In this document: one piece after another, positions 26,130-35,446 of the stretch
Position numbering within the stretch: the stretch's first letter is position 1
How the letters are laid out: the number at the start of each line of letters is the position of its first letter
Source: Maribacter thermophilus
Lineage (GTDB): Bacteria > Bacteroidota > Bacteroidia > Flavobacteriales > Flavobacteriaceae
Length of the DNA stretch: 64,000 bases
NCBI RefSeq assembly: GCF_001020565.1
Contig: NZ_LDAS01000001.1
Coordinates: 3,372,520-3,436,519 of the forward strand
Direction: 5' to 3'
Program-made: the position numbers and the translations under genes
The notes under the pieces: model-generated
Seen by the model: only the letters and a program-made list of their open reading frames with translations
What the model was told of the DNA's origin: nothing
Databases searched by the model: none

Positions 26130-26569
26130 AAAAGCTCATAACCTTGTTATTGGTACTATTGGTTGTCTTCTATTCTTGCGGAGAAAAATTGATAGATAAA
26201 CCTGAAAATCTGATCCCTAAAGATGAAATGGTGCTTATCTTAAAGGATATGGCGATTCTAAATGCCGCAAAGAGTACCAATATGGGTATTTTAAAGGATC
26301 ATGAGATAGAACCGACCGCCTATATATTTGAAAAATACAAAATAGACAGCATCCAATTTGTAGAAAGTGATAGGTACTATGCTTCCTTGCCGGTGGAATA
26401 TGAGTCTATCTATACCCAGGTGGAATCTCTTTTAGATGAGCAGAAAACCTTAATGGAAGAAAAGAAAAAAATAAAGGATAGTTTAGAGCTAGTAGAAAAA
26501 AAGAACAATCTTCCAAAGAACGATAGCTTAAAATCTTCCTCTAATCTGAAGAAAGACACTCGTCAATAA
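26126..26569 (+). CDS. DUF4296 lipoprotein
   Basis: 147 residues. Signal peptide with lipobox FYSC (Cys18), so it is a membrane-anchored lipoprotein. The first mature part contains KLIDKPENLIPKDEMVLILKDMAILNAAK, split here by a Pro-rich turn, typical of DUF4296; the C-terminal ~45 residues are charged and probably coiled-coil. Function unknown. It overlaps the pyrC stop by 4 bp and the convergent epimerase gene by 29 bp. Confidence 0.85.
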   Translation: MKKLITLLLVLLVVFYSCGEKLIDKPENLIPKDEMVLILKDMAILNAAKSTNMGILKDHEIEPTAYIFEKYKIDSIQFVESDRYYASLPVEYESIYTQVESLLDEQKTLMEEKKKIKDSLELVEKKNNLPKNDSLKSSSNLKKDTRQ

Positions 26570-27557
26570 ACTTTTCGGAACTGAATTTTATGGTGTTTTG
26601 AAGTGGCTCAAACTCAAAATGTATAGTGTTTTTTATTTTATCGCTATTATAAATTTCAGGATGTTGAAGAGAGTAGATAGCGTTTTTTGTAATAGTTCTT
26701 GGGCTACCCGTAAATAGACTCTTAAAAAAGTCGAAATACCTTCCTATATGCAATTGCCAAACCTTAAGTTTTTTGACAGGAGGCTTTTTTTCTAGATAAT
26801 GTGCTATTTTTTCTAGAATCTGTTGATAGGTAAGGTTTTCTGCCACTATGATGAATCGTTCGTTGGTAACGGAAGACTCCATTAGTTGTATCATGCTATT
26901 CACCACATCCGATACGGCCACAAAACCGGTGCCCCCCGGTGGGTAAAAAGAGTGCCCTTTGTTTGCCGTACTAAAAAGTTTTCCGCTTCCCGAATTCCAA
27001 AAACCAGGGCCTATGATTACGCCTGGGTTTACGATTACAACAGGTAGACTTTCTTGTGATCCCCTCCAAACTTCCATTTCTGCACCTCGTTTTGTGAGCG
27101 CATATACATTACTATGTTGCCCTGTCCATTCATTGTCCTCGGTAGCTTCGCTGCCAAGCGTACTTCGGCCTATGGTGCCAATACTGCTTACATGGCATAA
27201 TTTTTTAATGTTGTGCTCAAGGCATAGGTTTACAATATTTGCAGTGCCCTCCTCATTTATTTTTTTCAGTTTTTTAAAATCACGGGGGTCAAAAGATATA
27301 AGTGCCGCGGCGTGGTACACGTATTGTACGTCTTTAAAGGCATTGTCCAATGCGGGAATGTCAAGTATATCCGCTTTTATCCAACTAATTTGGTCAAAAA
27401 GGGCGTTGGCCTCTTTGCTGTAATAAGAAAAAACCTTTTTTACTTGTTGCCGTTTGGTTTCGCTCCTGTAAATAGCCTTGACCTTGTTTTTGGCCATAAC
27501 CAAACTGAACAACAGATGTGCGCCCACCAACCCTGTACTACCGGTAACTAGAACCAT
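26541..27557 (-). CDS. NAD(P)-dependent epimerase/dehydratase family (extended SDR)
   Basis: 338 residues. The N-terminal Rossmann motif is VLVTGSTGLVGAHLL; the extended-SDR active site appears as HVSSIGTIG and YALTKRGAEMEV (YxxxK). VIVNPGVIIGPGFW is typical of dihydroflavonol-reductase-like members, which reduce ketones or act on sugar and steroid-like substrates. The substrate is unknown. The start is fixed by the Rossmann motif immediately after the ATG. Convergent overlap with DUF4296. Confidence 0.88.
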   Translation of the reverse strand: MVLVTGSTGLVGAHLLFSLVMAKNKVKAIYRSETKRQQVKKVFSYYSKEANALFDQISWIKADILDIPALDNAFKDVQYVYHAAALISFDPRDFKKLKKINEEGTANIVNLCLEHNIKKLCHVSSIGTIGRSTLGSEATEDNEWTGQHSNVYALTKRGAEMEVWRGSQESLPVVIVNPGVIIGPGFWNSGSGKLFSTANKGHSFYPPGGTGFVAVSDVVNSMIQLMESSVTNERFIIVAENLTYQQILEKIAHYLEKKPPVKKLKVWQLHIGRYFDFFKSLFTGSPRTITKNAIYSLQHPEIYNSDKIKNTIHFEFEPLQNTIKFSSEKFIDECLSSD

Positions 27558-27561
27558 AAAT

Positions 27562-27569
27562 CAAATTTA
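27562..27569 (-). promoter_or_regulatory. -7 element (TAAATTTG) just before the SDR gene
   Basis: Exact TAnnTTTG on the minus strand, only 4 bases from the ATG at 27557. Confidence 0.4.
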
Positions 27570-27628
27570 GGAAATACAGATGGATAAATTCATGATTAAT
27601 TCACGACCATGGGCGGCATTTTTCCTTT

Positions 27629-27636
27629 TATATTTG
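27629..27636 (+). promoter_or_regulatory. -7 element (TATATTTG) of tyrS
   Basis: Exact TAnnTTTG, 27 bases before the ATG at 27664. It excludes longer versions of TyrS that would start at 27580. Confidence 0.55.
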
Positions 27637-27663
27637 CACTTAAATTTAAAATACTCATACGAA

Positions 27664-28962
27664 ATGGCTTCAAATTTTGTCAAAGAATTGGAATGGAGAG
27701 GAATGTTGCACGATGCAATGCCGGGCACCGAAGAATATCTTATGGAAGGAATGCAATCCGCTTATGTAGGAATCGACCCTACTGCAGATTCTTTACATAT
27801 TGGCCATTTGGTGGGTGTAATGATGTTACGGCATTTTCAATTGGCGGGCCATAAACCTTATGCTCTGGTAGGTGGTGCAACGGGTATGATCGGGGATCCT
27901 TCGGGAAAATCTGCCGAAAGAAACCTTTTGGACGAAGAGACCTTGAGACATAACCAAGAGGCCCTAAAAAAGCAATTGTCGAGGTTTCTTGATTTTGAAA
28001 GTGATGCCGCTAATGCCGCAGTACTGGTAAACAATTATGATTGGATGAAAGATTTTACCTTTCTAGAGTTCATCAGAGATGTGGGCAAACATATTACGGT
28101 CAATTATATGATGGCTAAAGACTCTGTTAAAAAGAGACTTTCCTCAGAAGCGAAAGAAGGAATGTCTTTTACCGAGTTTACATACCAGTTGGTGCAGGGA
28201 TACGATTTTCTTCACTTGTACAGAAAGCATAATTGTACATTGCAGATGGGCGGTAGCGACCAATGGGGGAATATAACTACAGGTACAGAGTTGATCAGAA
28301 GAATAGAAGGAGGAAAGGGATATGCCCTTACCTGCCCTTTGATAACCAAGGCAGACGGCACCAAATTCGGGAAAACGGAAGGTGGTAACGTTTGGTTAGA
28401 TGCCGAAAGAACATCGCCCTATAAATTTTATCAATATTGGTTGAACACTTCTGATCAAGATGCAGAAAAATACATTAAGATATTTACCTTTCTGTCAAAA
28501 GAAGAGATAGATTCGTTAATAGCCCAGCATTCAGAAGCACCACATATGAGATTGCTACAGAAAAAGTTGGCCGAGGAAATCACTGTAATGGTGCATTCGC
28601 AAGAAGATTTGGACAATGCCGTTAAAGCAAGCGGTATTTTATTTGGAAAATCTACTTCAGAAGATTTAAAAGGGTTGGACGAAAAAAACTTTTTAGACAT
28701 ATTCGAGGGGGTTCCTCAGGCAGAAGTTTCTATGTCCGCTTTGGACGAAGGTCTGGATATGATAGCCGCATTGGCTGCGCAAACGGGCTTTTTAGGCTCA
28801 AACGGGGAAGCAAGACGTGAATTGAAGCAGAATTCCATATCGGTAAACAAAGAAAAGGTAAAAGAGGATTACCTTATTAAAAAAGATGATTTGATCAACA
28901 ATAAGTTTGTATTGCTGCAACGTGGTAAAAAGAACTATTTTGTTTTAAAAGTAAAACGTTAG
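27664..28962 (+). CDS. tyrS: Tyrosyl-tRNA synthetase
   Basis: 432 residues. It charges tRNA-Tyr. The HIGH-type motif is [14 protein letters not shown], the tyrosine pocket includes [12 protein letters not shown] and [12 protein letters not shown], and the KMSKS loop is [12 protein letters not shown]. The C-terminal ~70 residues ([20 protein letters not shown]) form an S4 RNA-binding domain. Length normal for the bacterial TyrS clade. Monocistronic with its own promoter. Confidence 0.96.
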   Translation: MASNFVKELEWRGMLHDAMPGTEEYLMEGMQSAYVGIDPTADSLHIGHLVGVMMLRHFQLAGHKPYALVGGATGMIGDPSGKSAERNLLDEETLRHNQEALKKQLSRFLDFESDAANAAVLVNNYDWMKDFTFLEFIRDVGKHITVNYMMAKDSVKKRLSSEAKEGMSFTEFTYQLVQGYDFLHLYRKHNCTLQMGGSDQWGNITTGTELIRRIEGGKGYALTCPLITKADGTKFGKTEGGNVWLDAERTSPYKFYQYWLNTSDQDAEKYIKIFTFLSKEEIDSLIAQHSEAPHMRLLQKKLAEEITVMVHSQEDLDNAVKASGILFGKSTSEDLKGLDEKNFLDIFEGVPQAEVSMSALDEGLDMIAALAAQTGFLGSNGEARRELKQNSISVNKEKVKEDYLIKKDDLINNKFVLLQRGKKNYFVLKVKR

Positions 28963-29003
28963 GCAACCAATTTTGGCATAAGGTATCTTTTATATAAAAG
29001 CCT

Positions 29004-29393
29004 ATGAAAAAAATATTGCTGTTCGCCATGTTATGTCTTTTTGTTGCCTGTGTTGAGGATGATGGCCCTGCCGTGGACGATATTGCCCTTGAAGGTGAAT
29101 GGGTTTTGTCGGATGTGATGTGCTATTGCTTTTTTTCCGAGGAAATAGATTTTACCCAGACCCATATTTTTTTCGATACCGAAGAAGATTCGCTTACGGT
29201 TACCCATAATTCTGAATATAATTTGTTTAAAAAAGAAGGGGTGTACTATTATGGCGGACAAGGTTTTATATTGGACTTCGCCGATGATACCGCTTATCAG
29301 TTCAATGTACGGGGCAATCAATTGATACTTGTTTATCTTGATGATCCCGATATTGCCGACGATGAGGTAACTTATTATTTTACCAGGCCATAG
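29004..29393 (+). CDS. Small lipoprotein, lipocalin-like
   Basis: 129 residues. Signal peptide with lipobox FVAC (Cys16) followed by acidic residues (VEDDG), a context associated with surface lipoproteins in Bacteroidota. After EGEWVLSDV come beta-rich stretches of the kind seen in small lipocalin-like proteins. Substrate and role unknown. First of three small lipoprotein genes in a row; spacing is 62 and 71 bp, so they may be separate units. Confidence 0.75.
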   Translation: MKKILLFAMLCLFVACVEDDGPAVDDIALEGEWVLSDVMCYCFFSEEIDFTQTHIFFDTEEDSLTVTHNSEYNLFKKEGVYYYGGQGFILDFADDTAYQFNVRGNQLILVYLDDPDIADDEVTYYFTRP

Positions 29394-29455
29394 ATTTTTT
29401 GCTCATGGTCAAATATAGTTGCATTAAGCACGTTATATGACTTTAAAAATATGCT

Positions 29456-29989
29456 ATGTACAAAAATGTTCTTTTGTTGTTGTTTTTTATCATCGGTTTT
29501 TCGGCTTGTGATAAGCTGGACGAGCTTACAAAATTCGATATAAACTACAGTCAAAATGTAACCATACCTTCCTCAACCGGTATAGATCTGCCTTTTGATG
29601 TATTTACCCCAGAGACAGAGACCAACTCAGAATCTAAATTTGAGGTAAATGATACAAGAAAAGATCTTATAGAAGAGATCAAACTTACGGAACTGGAATT
29701 GATAATTACGTCACCGGAAGGTGCCGATTTTAGTTTTTTAAATTCTATAGAGGTATTTATTTCTGCGGACGGGTTGGAAGAAATTAAAATTGCTTCTTTA
29801 AACGAAGTCCCTGAGAACGCTGGAAACACCCTTGAATTGGATACGGTAGACACAGATTTAAAGGAATATATTAAACAAGACGAGTTTATGTTGCGTTTAA
29901 ATACCGTTACCGATGAACTATTGGGGTCGGACCATGAATTGGAAGTGAATTCTACCTTTTTTGTAGATGCCAAAATATTGGGGCTATAA
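29456..29989 (+). CDS. Lipoprotein of unknown function
   Basis: 177 residues. Lipobox FSAC with Cys18. The mature part is acidic and beta-rich (KLTELELIITSPEGADFSF, then IEVFISADGLEEIKIAS), probably one sandwich-like domain, with no motif I can name. It lies between two other small lipoproteins of similar size but is not obviously related to them in sequence. Confidence 0.75.
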   Translation: MYKNVLLLLFFIIGFSACDKLDELTKFDINYSQNVTIPSSTGIDLPFDVFTPETETNSESKFEVNDTRKDLIEEIKLTELELIITSPEGADFSFLNSIEVFISADGLEEIKIASLNEVPENAGNTLELDTVDTDLKEYIKQDEFMLRLNTVTDELLGSDHELEVNSTFFVDAKILGL

Positions 29990-30060
29990 ATCTTCACGTT
30001 CACTTAACGCAACTGTCAAATTATTTTGGTATCTTATAGTTGAATTATCGAAATTCGATT

Positions 30061-30507
30061 GTGAAGAATATACCATTGATATTATTGGCCGTTTTGGTCC
30101 TGTTTGGGTGTACTAGCGATGATTTGGTCTTGAAAGAGGCTAAGTTGAGTTTTACAAGCCAAAAATGGGAGCTGCAGCAAATGGTCGGTAGTATGGTCGA
30201 TTCGGTTGCCATGGGGGATGAAATGGAATGGCAAGAATATTATATTTTTAATCCTGATGGTTCTTTTTATAAAAGGTCGGTGAGAGACAGTATAGCCATT
30301 GAAGCTAGCGGTACCTTTCAAATGGTGGAGTACGATAACGATGAAACGGATTATCTGGAGCTTAACTACACCACGGGTCAAGAATTGGCAGGAAGCTGTG
30401 CGGCTGACAATAAAGAAGTATTGATGTTTGTCTCCAATACATTAATATCCAATACTTGGATGGCCTGTGATGGCCCAGGTCTCTATTACGGTCTGGTAAC
30501 AGACTAG
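30061..30507 (+). CDS. Small lipoprotein, lipocalin-like
   Basis: 148 residues from the GTG at 30061. A TTG at 30040 is in frame but would give an N-terminus without a clear signal. Lipobox LFGC (Cys17), then TSDD. The KWELQQMVG stretch, the Trp-rich strand EMEWQEYYIFNPDGSFYKRS and a late Cys pair (SCAADN, ACDGPG) resemble small lipocalin-like lipoproteins of Bacteroidota. Its 3' end overlaps the convergent LuxE-like gene by 4 bp. Confidence 0.7.
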   Translation: MKNIPLILLAVLVLFGCTSDDLVLKEAKLSFTSQKWELQQMVGSMVDSVAMGDEMEWQEYYIFNPDGSFYKRSVRDSIAIEASGTFQMVEYDNDETDYLELNYTTGQELAGSCAADNKEVLMFVSNTLISNTWMACDGPGLYYGLVTD

Positions 30508-31481
30508 AGCGCCATTAAGTTACAGCCTCTGATATCTGAATGGTCGTATCTTCCAAGAATTTCAAATTTCCCCGAATCGTATATTTTTCCTAGGTCTTGG
30601 GTGGCGATAAAAGAACAAGAATTCTTGTTTGCCAGATCAATTACGTTGATTCCGCCAACTTTGCCGTTCGGCAAAATAGTTAAGGGGTCTTCGGTATCCC
30701 TCATCATAATTCTCATCCAAGGCGGGCATTCAAAAAGGCTGTTTCCCTTTGAGTAAGCTTGTGAAAGAAGCTCTGTCATCCCGTATTCGGAGTGTATATG
30801 ATCTACACCGAACCCTTGCTGTAGTATCTCATGCAGTTCTTGTCGTATCAATTCTTTTCTTCTGCCCTTCATGCCACCGGTTTCCATAATTATGGTATTG
30901 TCAAGCTTTAATCGGTGTTGTTCGCAAAAATCCAAAAGGCCAAAAGATACTCCTATCAACAAGGTTTTTTCTTGTCGGTCGTTCAATGCTGTCAAATAAT
31001 CTTTCAGCTTATCAAAATCGTTAAGAAAAAAGCCGCTTTTAGGGTGTTCTGATCGCTTTATTAGGTCGTTCACCATATATATTAAAGAAGATCCCGTACG
31101 TTCTAAATACGAGGGCAAAAGAGCTAGTATGCAATAGTCTTTTGGTGATCCGTAGAATTTGGTAAAAGCTTTTAGATAACTTTCTTCGTATAGAGAAAGA
31201 TCCGTAACAAAATGTTTGCTGGTAGTGCTTCCCGTGGTGCCGCTACTTGTAAACGTGACTTCGGGAGTATTGGTGCCGCTAACGATTTTATGGTCTTTAA
31301 AAAATTGTATGGGAAGAAAGGGGATATCTTTTAAACCGTTAACTTTTTTTGGGTCTACCTTAAGAAGGTCGCAATATTTTCTGTAAACGGTATTGTGGGA
31401 ATATTGATGCAGAAAGGTGTCCATGGTTATGGACAAGAAATCTTTTTCCGAATCAATGCTAAAAATATCTTTGTTGTTCAT
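30504..31481 (-). CDS. LuxE/PaaK-like acyl-activating protein
   Basis: 325 residues. The fold belongs to the adenylate-forming LuxE group: the phosphate-binding loop FTSSGTTGSTTSKHF is intact, LPSYLERTGSSLIYM follows, and the middle has ETGGMKGRRKELIR and EYGMTELLSQAYS. LuxE activates fatty acids; relatives activate other acids in glycan or aromatic metabolism. No lux genes are near. ATG at 31481 chosen because the upstream TTG (31502) lies in the promoter element. Confidence 0.85.
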   Translation of the reverse strand: MNNKDIFSIDSEKDFLSITMDTFLHQYSHNTVYRKYCDLLKVDPKKVNGLKDIPFLPIQFFKDHKIVSGTNTPEVTFTSSGTTGSTTSKHFVTDLSLYEESYLKAFTKFYGSPKDYCILALLPSYLERTGSSLIYMVNDLIKRSEHPKSGFFLNDFDKLKDYLTALNDRQEKTLLIGVSFGLLDFCEQHRLKLDNTIIMETGGMKGRRKELIRQELHEILQQGFGVDHIHSEYGMTELLSQAYSKGNSLFECPPWMRIMMRDTEDPLTILPNGKVGGINVIDLANKNSCSFIATQDLGKIYDSGKFEILGRYDHSDIRGCNLMAL

Positions 31482-31499
31482 GTATGCTACAAGTTGTAG

Positions 31500-31507
31500 C
31501 AAAGGTA
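31500..31507 (-). promoter_or_regulatory. -7 element (TACCTTTG) of the LuxE-like gene
   Basis: Exact TAnnTTTG on the minus strand, 18 bases before the ATG at 31481. Confidence 0.55.
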
Positions 31508-31576
31508 CAGAACGCTAAAGAAATTCAAAGGTAATTATCATAGTCTCGCCAAGATTTAGGTGCGTTTTTGGTCATG

Positions 31577-31900
31577 CTATTTGACCACTAATTTCCGATT
31601 GATGGATTTTTGATTTTCGGTTACCTGTACAACATATACACCTGGTGAAAGACGTGATATATCCAATGATTTGTTTGCTATTCTATCTGTGAGTACCAGT
31701 TCTCCAAAGACATCATAAATACGTACGGTCTTGAGGTCGTTTTTTTCTGTAGTTATGTGTACGATGTCGGCCGTGACCGGATTGGGATATAGCTTGAAAC
31801 CTGAAATCTCTTCATTTTTTAAATTTCGAAAATCGATGGAATCTTGCCCGTAGACAGAAACGGTGAGACCCATAAGTAGGATAAAGTAGAGTTTTTTCAT
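31577..31900 (-). CDS. Mini-protein: signal peptide plus T9SS type A sorting domain only
   Basis: 107 residues. A Sec signal peptide (MKKLYFILLMGLTVSVYGQ) is followed by only ~16 residues before the conserved T9SS C-terminal domain starts at GFKLYPNPV. That domain is complete: VRIYDVFGELV, LDISRLSPGVYVVQV and terminal RKLVVK. Normally it is a removable export signal at the end of large cargo proteins; here there is practically no cargo. Next to a paralogue and the TonB receptor gene on the same strand. ATG at 31900 chosen because it begins the signal peptide. Confidence 0.85.
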   Translation of the reverse strand: MKKLYFILLMGLTVSVYGQDSIDFRNLKNEEISGFKLYPNPVTADIVHITTEKNDLKTVRIYDVFGELVLTDRIANKSLDISRLSPGVYVVQVTENQKSINRKLVVK

Positions 31901-32065
31901 TGGGTATTGATTTGGGATCAACACCATAAAAGTATCCATTTGTTATACCATGTACCCAAAAATGTTGTGAATGATAAAATTTTGTATGTCAATAATTTAG
32001 AACAGGCGTTTCATCGATTTTATTTGCCGATTATCGATGTGGTATGTGGAAGATATGAGGGCTAA

Positions 32066-32374
32066 CTATTTGATAATTAGTTTGCGAGTAATCATTTTGT
32101 CCTTTTCAAATACCCTAAGCACGTACACTCCGGCATCCAAATCAGAAAGGCGTAATTCTTTACCAAGAATAGTGGTCTTTAATACTAGGGTACCCAAAAC
32201 ATCATAGATCAAGATTTCTTTCGGGTTATTGGTGGCTGTAGAAATGTATACCTTGCCGTTTGTAACAGGATTCGGATACATACTAAAACCATCTATATCC
32301 CCTTTGTTATGGGTACTTTGCCCATAGCTAAAAGAAAAAAAGAAAAAGGAAATGATGAGGTAAATATGCTTCAT
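32066..32374 (-). CDS. Second mini-protein: signal peptide plus T9SS type A sorting domain
   Basis: 102 residues: signal peptide ending FSYGQ, ~11 linker residues (STHNKGDIDG), then a T9SS tail GFSMYPNPV ... ILIYDVLGTLV ... LDAGVYVLRV ... TRKLIIK. By my count the 74-residue tails of this and the neighbouring mini-protein share 38 residues, so they are tandem paralogues. Separated from each other by ~165 bp. It carries its own -7 element and stands downstream of the TonB receptor terminator, so it is transcribed separately. Confidence 0.85.
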   Translation of the reverse strand: MKHIYLIISFFFFSFSYGQSTHNKGDIDGFSMYPNPVTNGKVYISTATNNPKEILIYDVLGTLVLKTTILGKELRLSDLDAGVYVLRVFEKDKMITRKLIIK

Positions 32375-32401
32375 ATATAGCTGGTTACAAATGCTATGCC
32401 A

Positions 32402-32409
32402 CAAATATA
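32402..32409 (-). promoter_or_regulatory. -7 element (TATATTTG) of the second CTD-only gene
   Basis: Exact TAnnTTTG on the minus strand, 27 bases before the ATG at 32374. Confidence 0.55.
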
Positions 32410-32473
32410 GGAATTATAAAGTCTGAAAGTCAATAGGATACAGTGCTTTCTTACAATTTTTCGACAAAAGGTG

Positions 32474-32501
32474 AAAAAGCCCGCTTTGGGCGGGCTTTTT
32501 T
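32474..32501 (-). terminator. Terminator after the TonB-dependent receptor gene
   Basis: AAAAAGCCCGC pairs with GCGGGCTTTTT; on the minus strand it ends in a U-tract 20 bp after the receptor stop. Confidence 0.88.
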
Positions 32502-32521
32502 ATAATAAAAGAAGGTATTTA

Positions 32522-35344
32522 TTAAAAAGAGAGGCTATAGCCTAAAGAGAAGGCCATTCCTGGGTCTCTATAAGAAGAACGGTTGGTGATACCTCCATAA
32601 GACTCGTACAGGCTTTCACGGGTGTCCCCAAGCAGGTTGTTGGCCTTAAAGCTCACTTTAGAACGCTGTTCCTCTCCAAAAGTTTTGGAAATATTAAAAT
32701 TTAAACTGTTGAAGGGTTGCGTAAACACATCTGCATTTTGTCCAAAACCAATAATTTCCAATGTTTTGCCCTGAACATTGTAGAACAATCCTGTTTCAAA
32801 CCCCGTTACCCTATTGTTGTAGTTAAGGCCTACGTTTACCAAGTAAGGAGACTGTCCTTGTAATTGTCTTGTATCATCGATAGTTTCGCCGTCTCTTGCG
32901 AAAATCTGTCTCGTTTCATATTCTTGGTCTTCTCCTTTGGCCATCTCGATTTTAGAATCTATGATAGAGATGTTTAAGTTAAGGCTAAGGTCTCTAAGGC
33001 CCTCGGAAATAAACCCAAAGTTTTTACGGCCCTCCAGTTCAAATCCGAATACATCGGCAGAGGGGGAGTTACGGGGCGTAATTTGATTTGGTGCCACATT
33101 GCTATAGGCAACGATCTCTATAGGATCTTTAAATCTTTTGTAAAAACTACTGAAAGCTACCATTTGTGCCCTATCGCCGAAAACCTCGAATCTAAAGTCA
33201 AAGTTGTCTATATAGGTAGGTGTCAGGTCTGTATTACCAATAAAGAGTCTGCCCGTTAATAAGTCTGTAATCTGTACAACGGATAATTCTTTAAAACTTG
33301 GTCTAGCCGTAGTTTTTGAATATGAGAGCCTAAAGTTAGTATTTTCTTTAAACCCATAGATTAAATTAGCTGAAGGAAAGAAATCCAGTTTGTCTATGGT
33401 CTTTACATTGTCGTATATCTCGGTACCGGTATTGTTCTGGCCAGTAAAGTGCGTAGTAAACTGTTCTGCCCTTACACCTAGGATGGCACGGAATTTCTCA
33501 GAAAATTTAAATTCGTTGGAAAGGTAGGCCGCTATGGTATTCTGGTCAGAGTCATAGCTGTTGGCCGGTTGAAAATTACCTCTAATATATGACCCTGAAT
33601 TGTTGTCTAGTGTCCATATATTTTCATCTGCCAAAATTGCATTAGGGTCACCGTTTAGATCTGCGGTGGTAAAATTACGGAAGGCAATGTTGTAGTTTTG
33701 TATATCGTATTCTCTTTGTTTGTAACTATAAAGGCCTCCGAACTTGAGCATAGATCTATTTCCGAACATTTCATAACTCTTAGAGAAATCGATTTTTCCA
33801 ACGGCGTTCACTTCTTTAAGATCTCTCCAAAGACGTTGTGGAAACCCGGCATCGGAACTTATAGAGAAACCGTCGGGTTCTATAATAAAAGTAGTTAGCC
33901 TTACATCTTTGTCCTGTACATTGGCCAAGGTAGGCGAAAGGCTCCATTCGGTAATAAAAGAAGCGTCTTCAGAAGTGTGTTTTCCTGAAAGCAGAATGTT
34001 AGATACCGAACGTTGATAATACTCCAAGTTGTCCTTAATTACATCTATATCGTTCGAAAGTTGTGTTTCTTGATTAAAAAAGGCGGCTTTTGATTCGCCG
34101 TTTTGAATATGTAACAGGTTTAGTTTATACTTTGATTTTCCTGTTTTATACGATAGCCCTGTCAATATAGAGGCCAACACATTGTTAGAACCTAGGTCGC
34201 CTAGTTGTTTTCTGTCGAATCGTAATTCATAGACATCGCTGTCAGGACTTTTTTGATAGATACCATTTTCAAAACCTTCATAAAAGGTAGTTGAGTTCTT
34301 ATAATCTATAGAAGCGATAAACCCAAGTTTGTTGTCCTCGCCTACATTAAACTGATTGCCATAGCTGAAACCTAAGCTAAAATCGGGTTTAGAGCTTTTG
34401 CGTTCGGTGCCCAATGTTTGGTCAAAAGAACGGGTAATGGCTTCTAAGCTACCATTTTCTGCAGAATTGGCAGGGTTTGGAATATCGGTGTTTTTTGAAA
34501 TAGGTAATTCTCTTGTTCCATCGTCAAAACCTAAGAAATCGGTTCCGCTACCTTCGTAGGAAACATAATTGTCGTTAAAGTGCATTTTAGGACTGTACCC
34601 AACAGATGCCGAAATGGACATTTGTTTCTGGGTAGGAAAATCTTTGGTAACAATATTGACCACACCACCGGTAAAGTCGGCAGGTAATTCTGCTGCGGCA
34701 GATTTAAGCACTATTATATTTTCTAGAATATTGGTCGGAAAAATATCCATCTGAACGGTGTTCTTGTCCGGGTCTAGTCCAGGTATGTCCATTCCGTTCA
34801 AAATAGATTTGGTATAACGGTCTCCCAAACCTCTGACAAACACGTATTTTCCATCTTGTACCGATACCCCGGGAACGCTTTTAATAGCAGAGGCAATGTT
34901 GCTTGCGCCTGTAGTTTTTATAGCTTCCAATGATAGGCCGTCCATTAAGGTTACCGAATTTTTTTGAAGGTTTAAAACGGAAGCCTCCGTATTTTTACTT
35001 ACCGTCGTTGTTACGACAACTTCGTCTAACTGCGAAGATGCCGGTTCTAAGGTTACATTGACTTCGACCGTTTTATCGGCTTCCACTACAACGCCTGTAA
35101 TTTCTTTTGATGTATAACCAAGATAAGAAAATACTACGGTATATGTGCCGGGCTCCACTTCTAAAGAGTAGATTCCGTCAAAGTCGGAAGAAGCACCTAC
35201 GGTGGTGCCTTTTATTAATACATTGGCAAATGGGAGTACATCGTTAAATTCACCGTCCATCATTTTTCCCGATATGGTCCCGGTTTGAGCAAGGCACCAT
35301 TGTGAAAGAACAAGGGAAGTTGCAAAAAGAATTTTTTTCAGCAT
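32522..35344 (-). CDS. TonB-dependent outer-membrane receptor with carboxypeptidase-regulatory-like domain
   Basis: 940 residues. Signal peptide ending CLAQ, then a CarboxypepD_reg-like beta domain (about 25-110: GTISGKMMDGEFNDVLPFANV ends its first strands), a plug domain (about 130-235: GLSLEAIKTTGASNI, SVPGVSVQDGKYVFVRGLGDRYT) and a long beta-barrel ending in SLGYSLSF. Such receptors import bulky ligands using TonB. No SusD partner is adjacent; instead the beta-helix lipoprotein precedes it on the same strand. Start at the ATG at 35344, which begins the signal peptide. Confidence 0.93.
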   Translation of the reverse strand: MLKKILFATSLVLSQWCLAQTGTISGKMMDGEFNDVLPFANVLIKGTTVGASSDFDGIYSLEVEPGTYTVVFSYLGYTSKEITGVVVEADKTVEVNVTLEPASSQLDEVVVTTTVSKNTEASVLNLQKNSVTLMDGLSLEAIKTTGASNIASAIKSVPGVSVQDGKYVFVRGLGDRYTKSILNGMDIPGLDPDKNTVQMDIFPTNILENIIVLKSAAAELPADFTGGVVNIVTKDFPTQKQMSISASVGYSPKMHFNDNYVSYEGSGTDFLGFDDGTRELPISKNTDIPNPANSAENGSLEAITRSFDQTLGTERKSSKPDFSLGFSYGNQFNVGEDNKLGFIASIDYKNSTTFYEGFENGIYQKSPDSDVYELRFDRKQLGDLGSNNVLASILTGLSYKTGKSKYKLNLLHIQNGESKAAFFNQETQLSNDIDVIKDNLEYYQRSVSNILLSGKHTSEDASFITEWSLSPTLANVQDKDVRLTTFIIEPDGFSISSDAGFPQRLWRDLKEVNAVGKIDFSKSYEMFGNRSMLKFGGLYSYKQREYDIQNYNIAFRNFTTADLNGDPNAILADENIWTLDNNSGSYIRGNFQPANSYDSDQNTIAAYLSNEFKFSEKFRAILGVRAEQFTTHFTGQNNTGTEIYDNVKTIDKLDFFPSANLIYGFKENTNFRLSYSKTTARPSFKELSVVQITDLLTGRLFIGNTDLTPTYIDNFDFRFEVFGDRAQMVAFSSFYKRFKDPIEIVAYSNVAPNQITPRNSPSADVFGFELEGRKNFGFISEGLRDLSLNLNISIIDSKIEMAKGEDQEYETRQIFARDGETIDDTRQLQGQSPYLVNVGLNYNNRVTGFETGLFYNVQGKTLEIIGFGQNADVFTQPFNSLNFNISKTFGEEQRSKVSFKANNLLGDTRESLYESYGGITNRSSYRDPGMAFSLGYSLSF

Positions 35345-35383
35345 TTTGTTTAAGTTTATGAGACTCAATTATTTAATAAAATA

Positions 35384-35413
35384 GTCCAAAGGCTTATTTC
35401 TAAGCCTTTGGAC
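35384..35413 (-). other. Strong hairpin between the beta-helix lipoprotein and the TonB receptor
   Basis: GTCCAAAGGCTTA pairs perfectly with TAAGCCTTTGGAC around TTTC. On the minus strand it is followed by a weak A/T tract, so it may be a partial terminator or a 3'-end stabiliser that lowers receptor expression relative to the lipoprotein. Confidence 0.7.
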
Positions 35414-35446
35414 AATATTTTTTTTTGAGTAATTTTTACGGTATTA

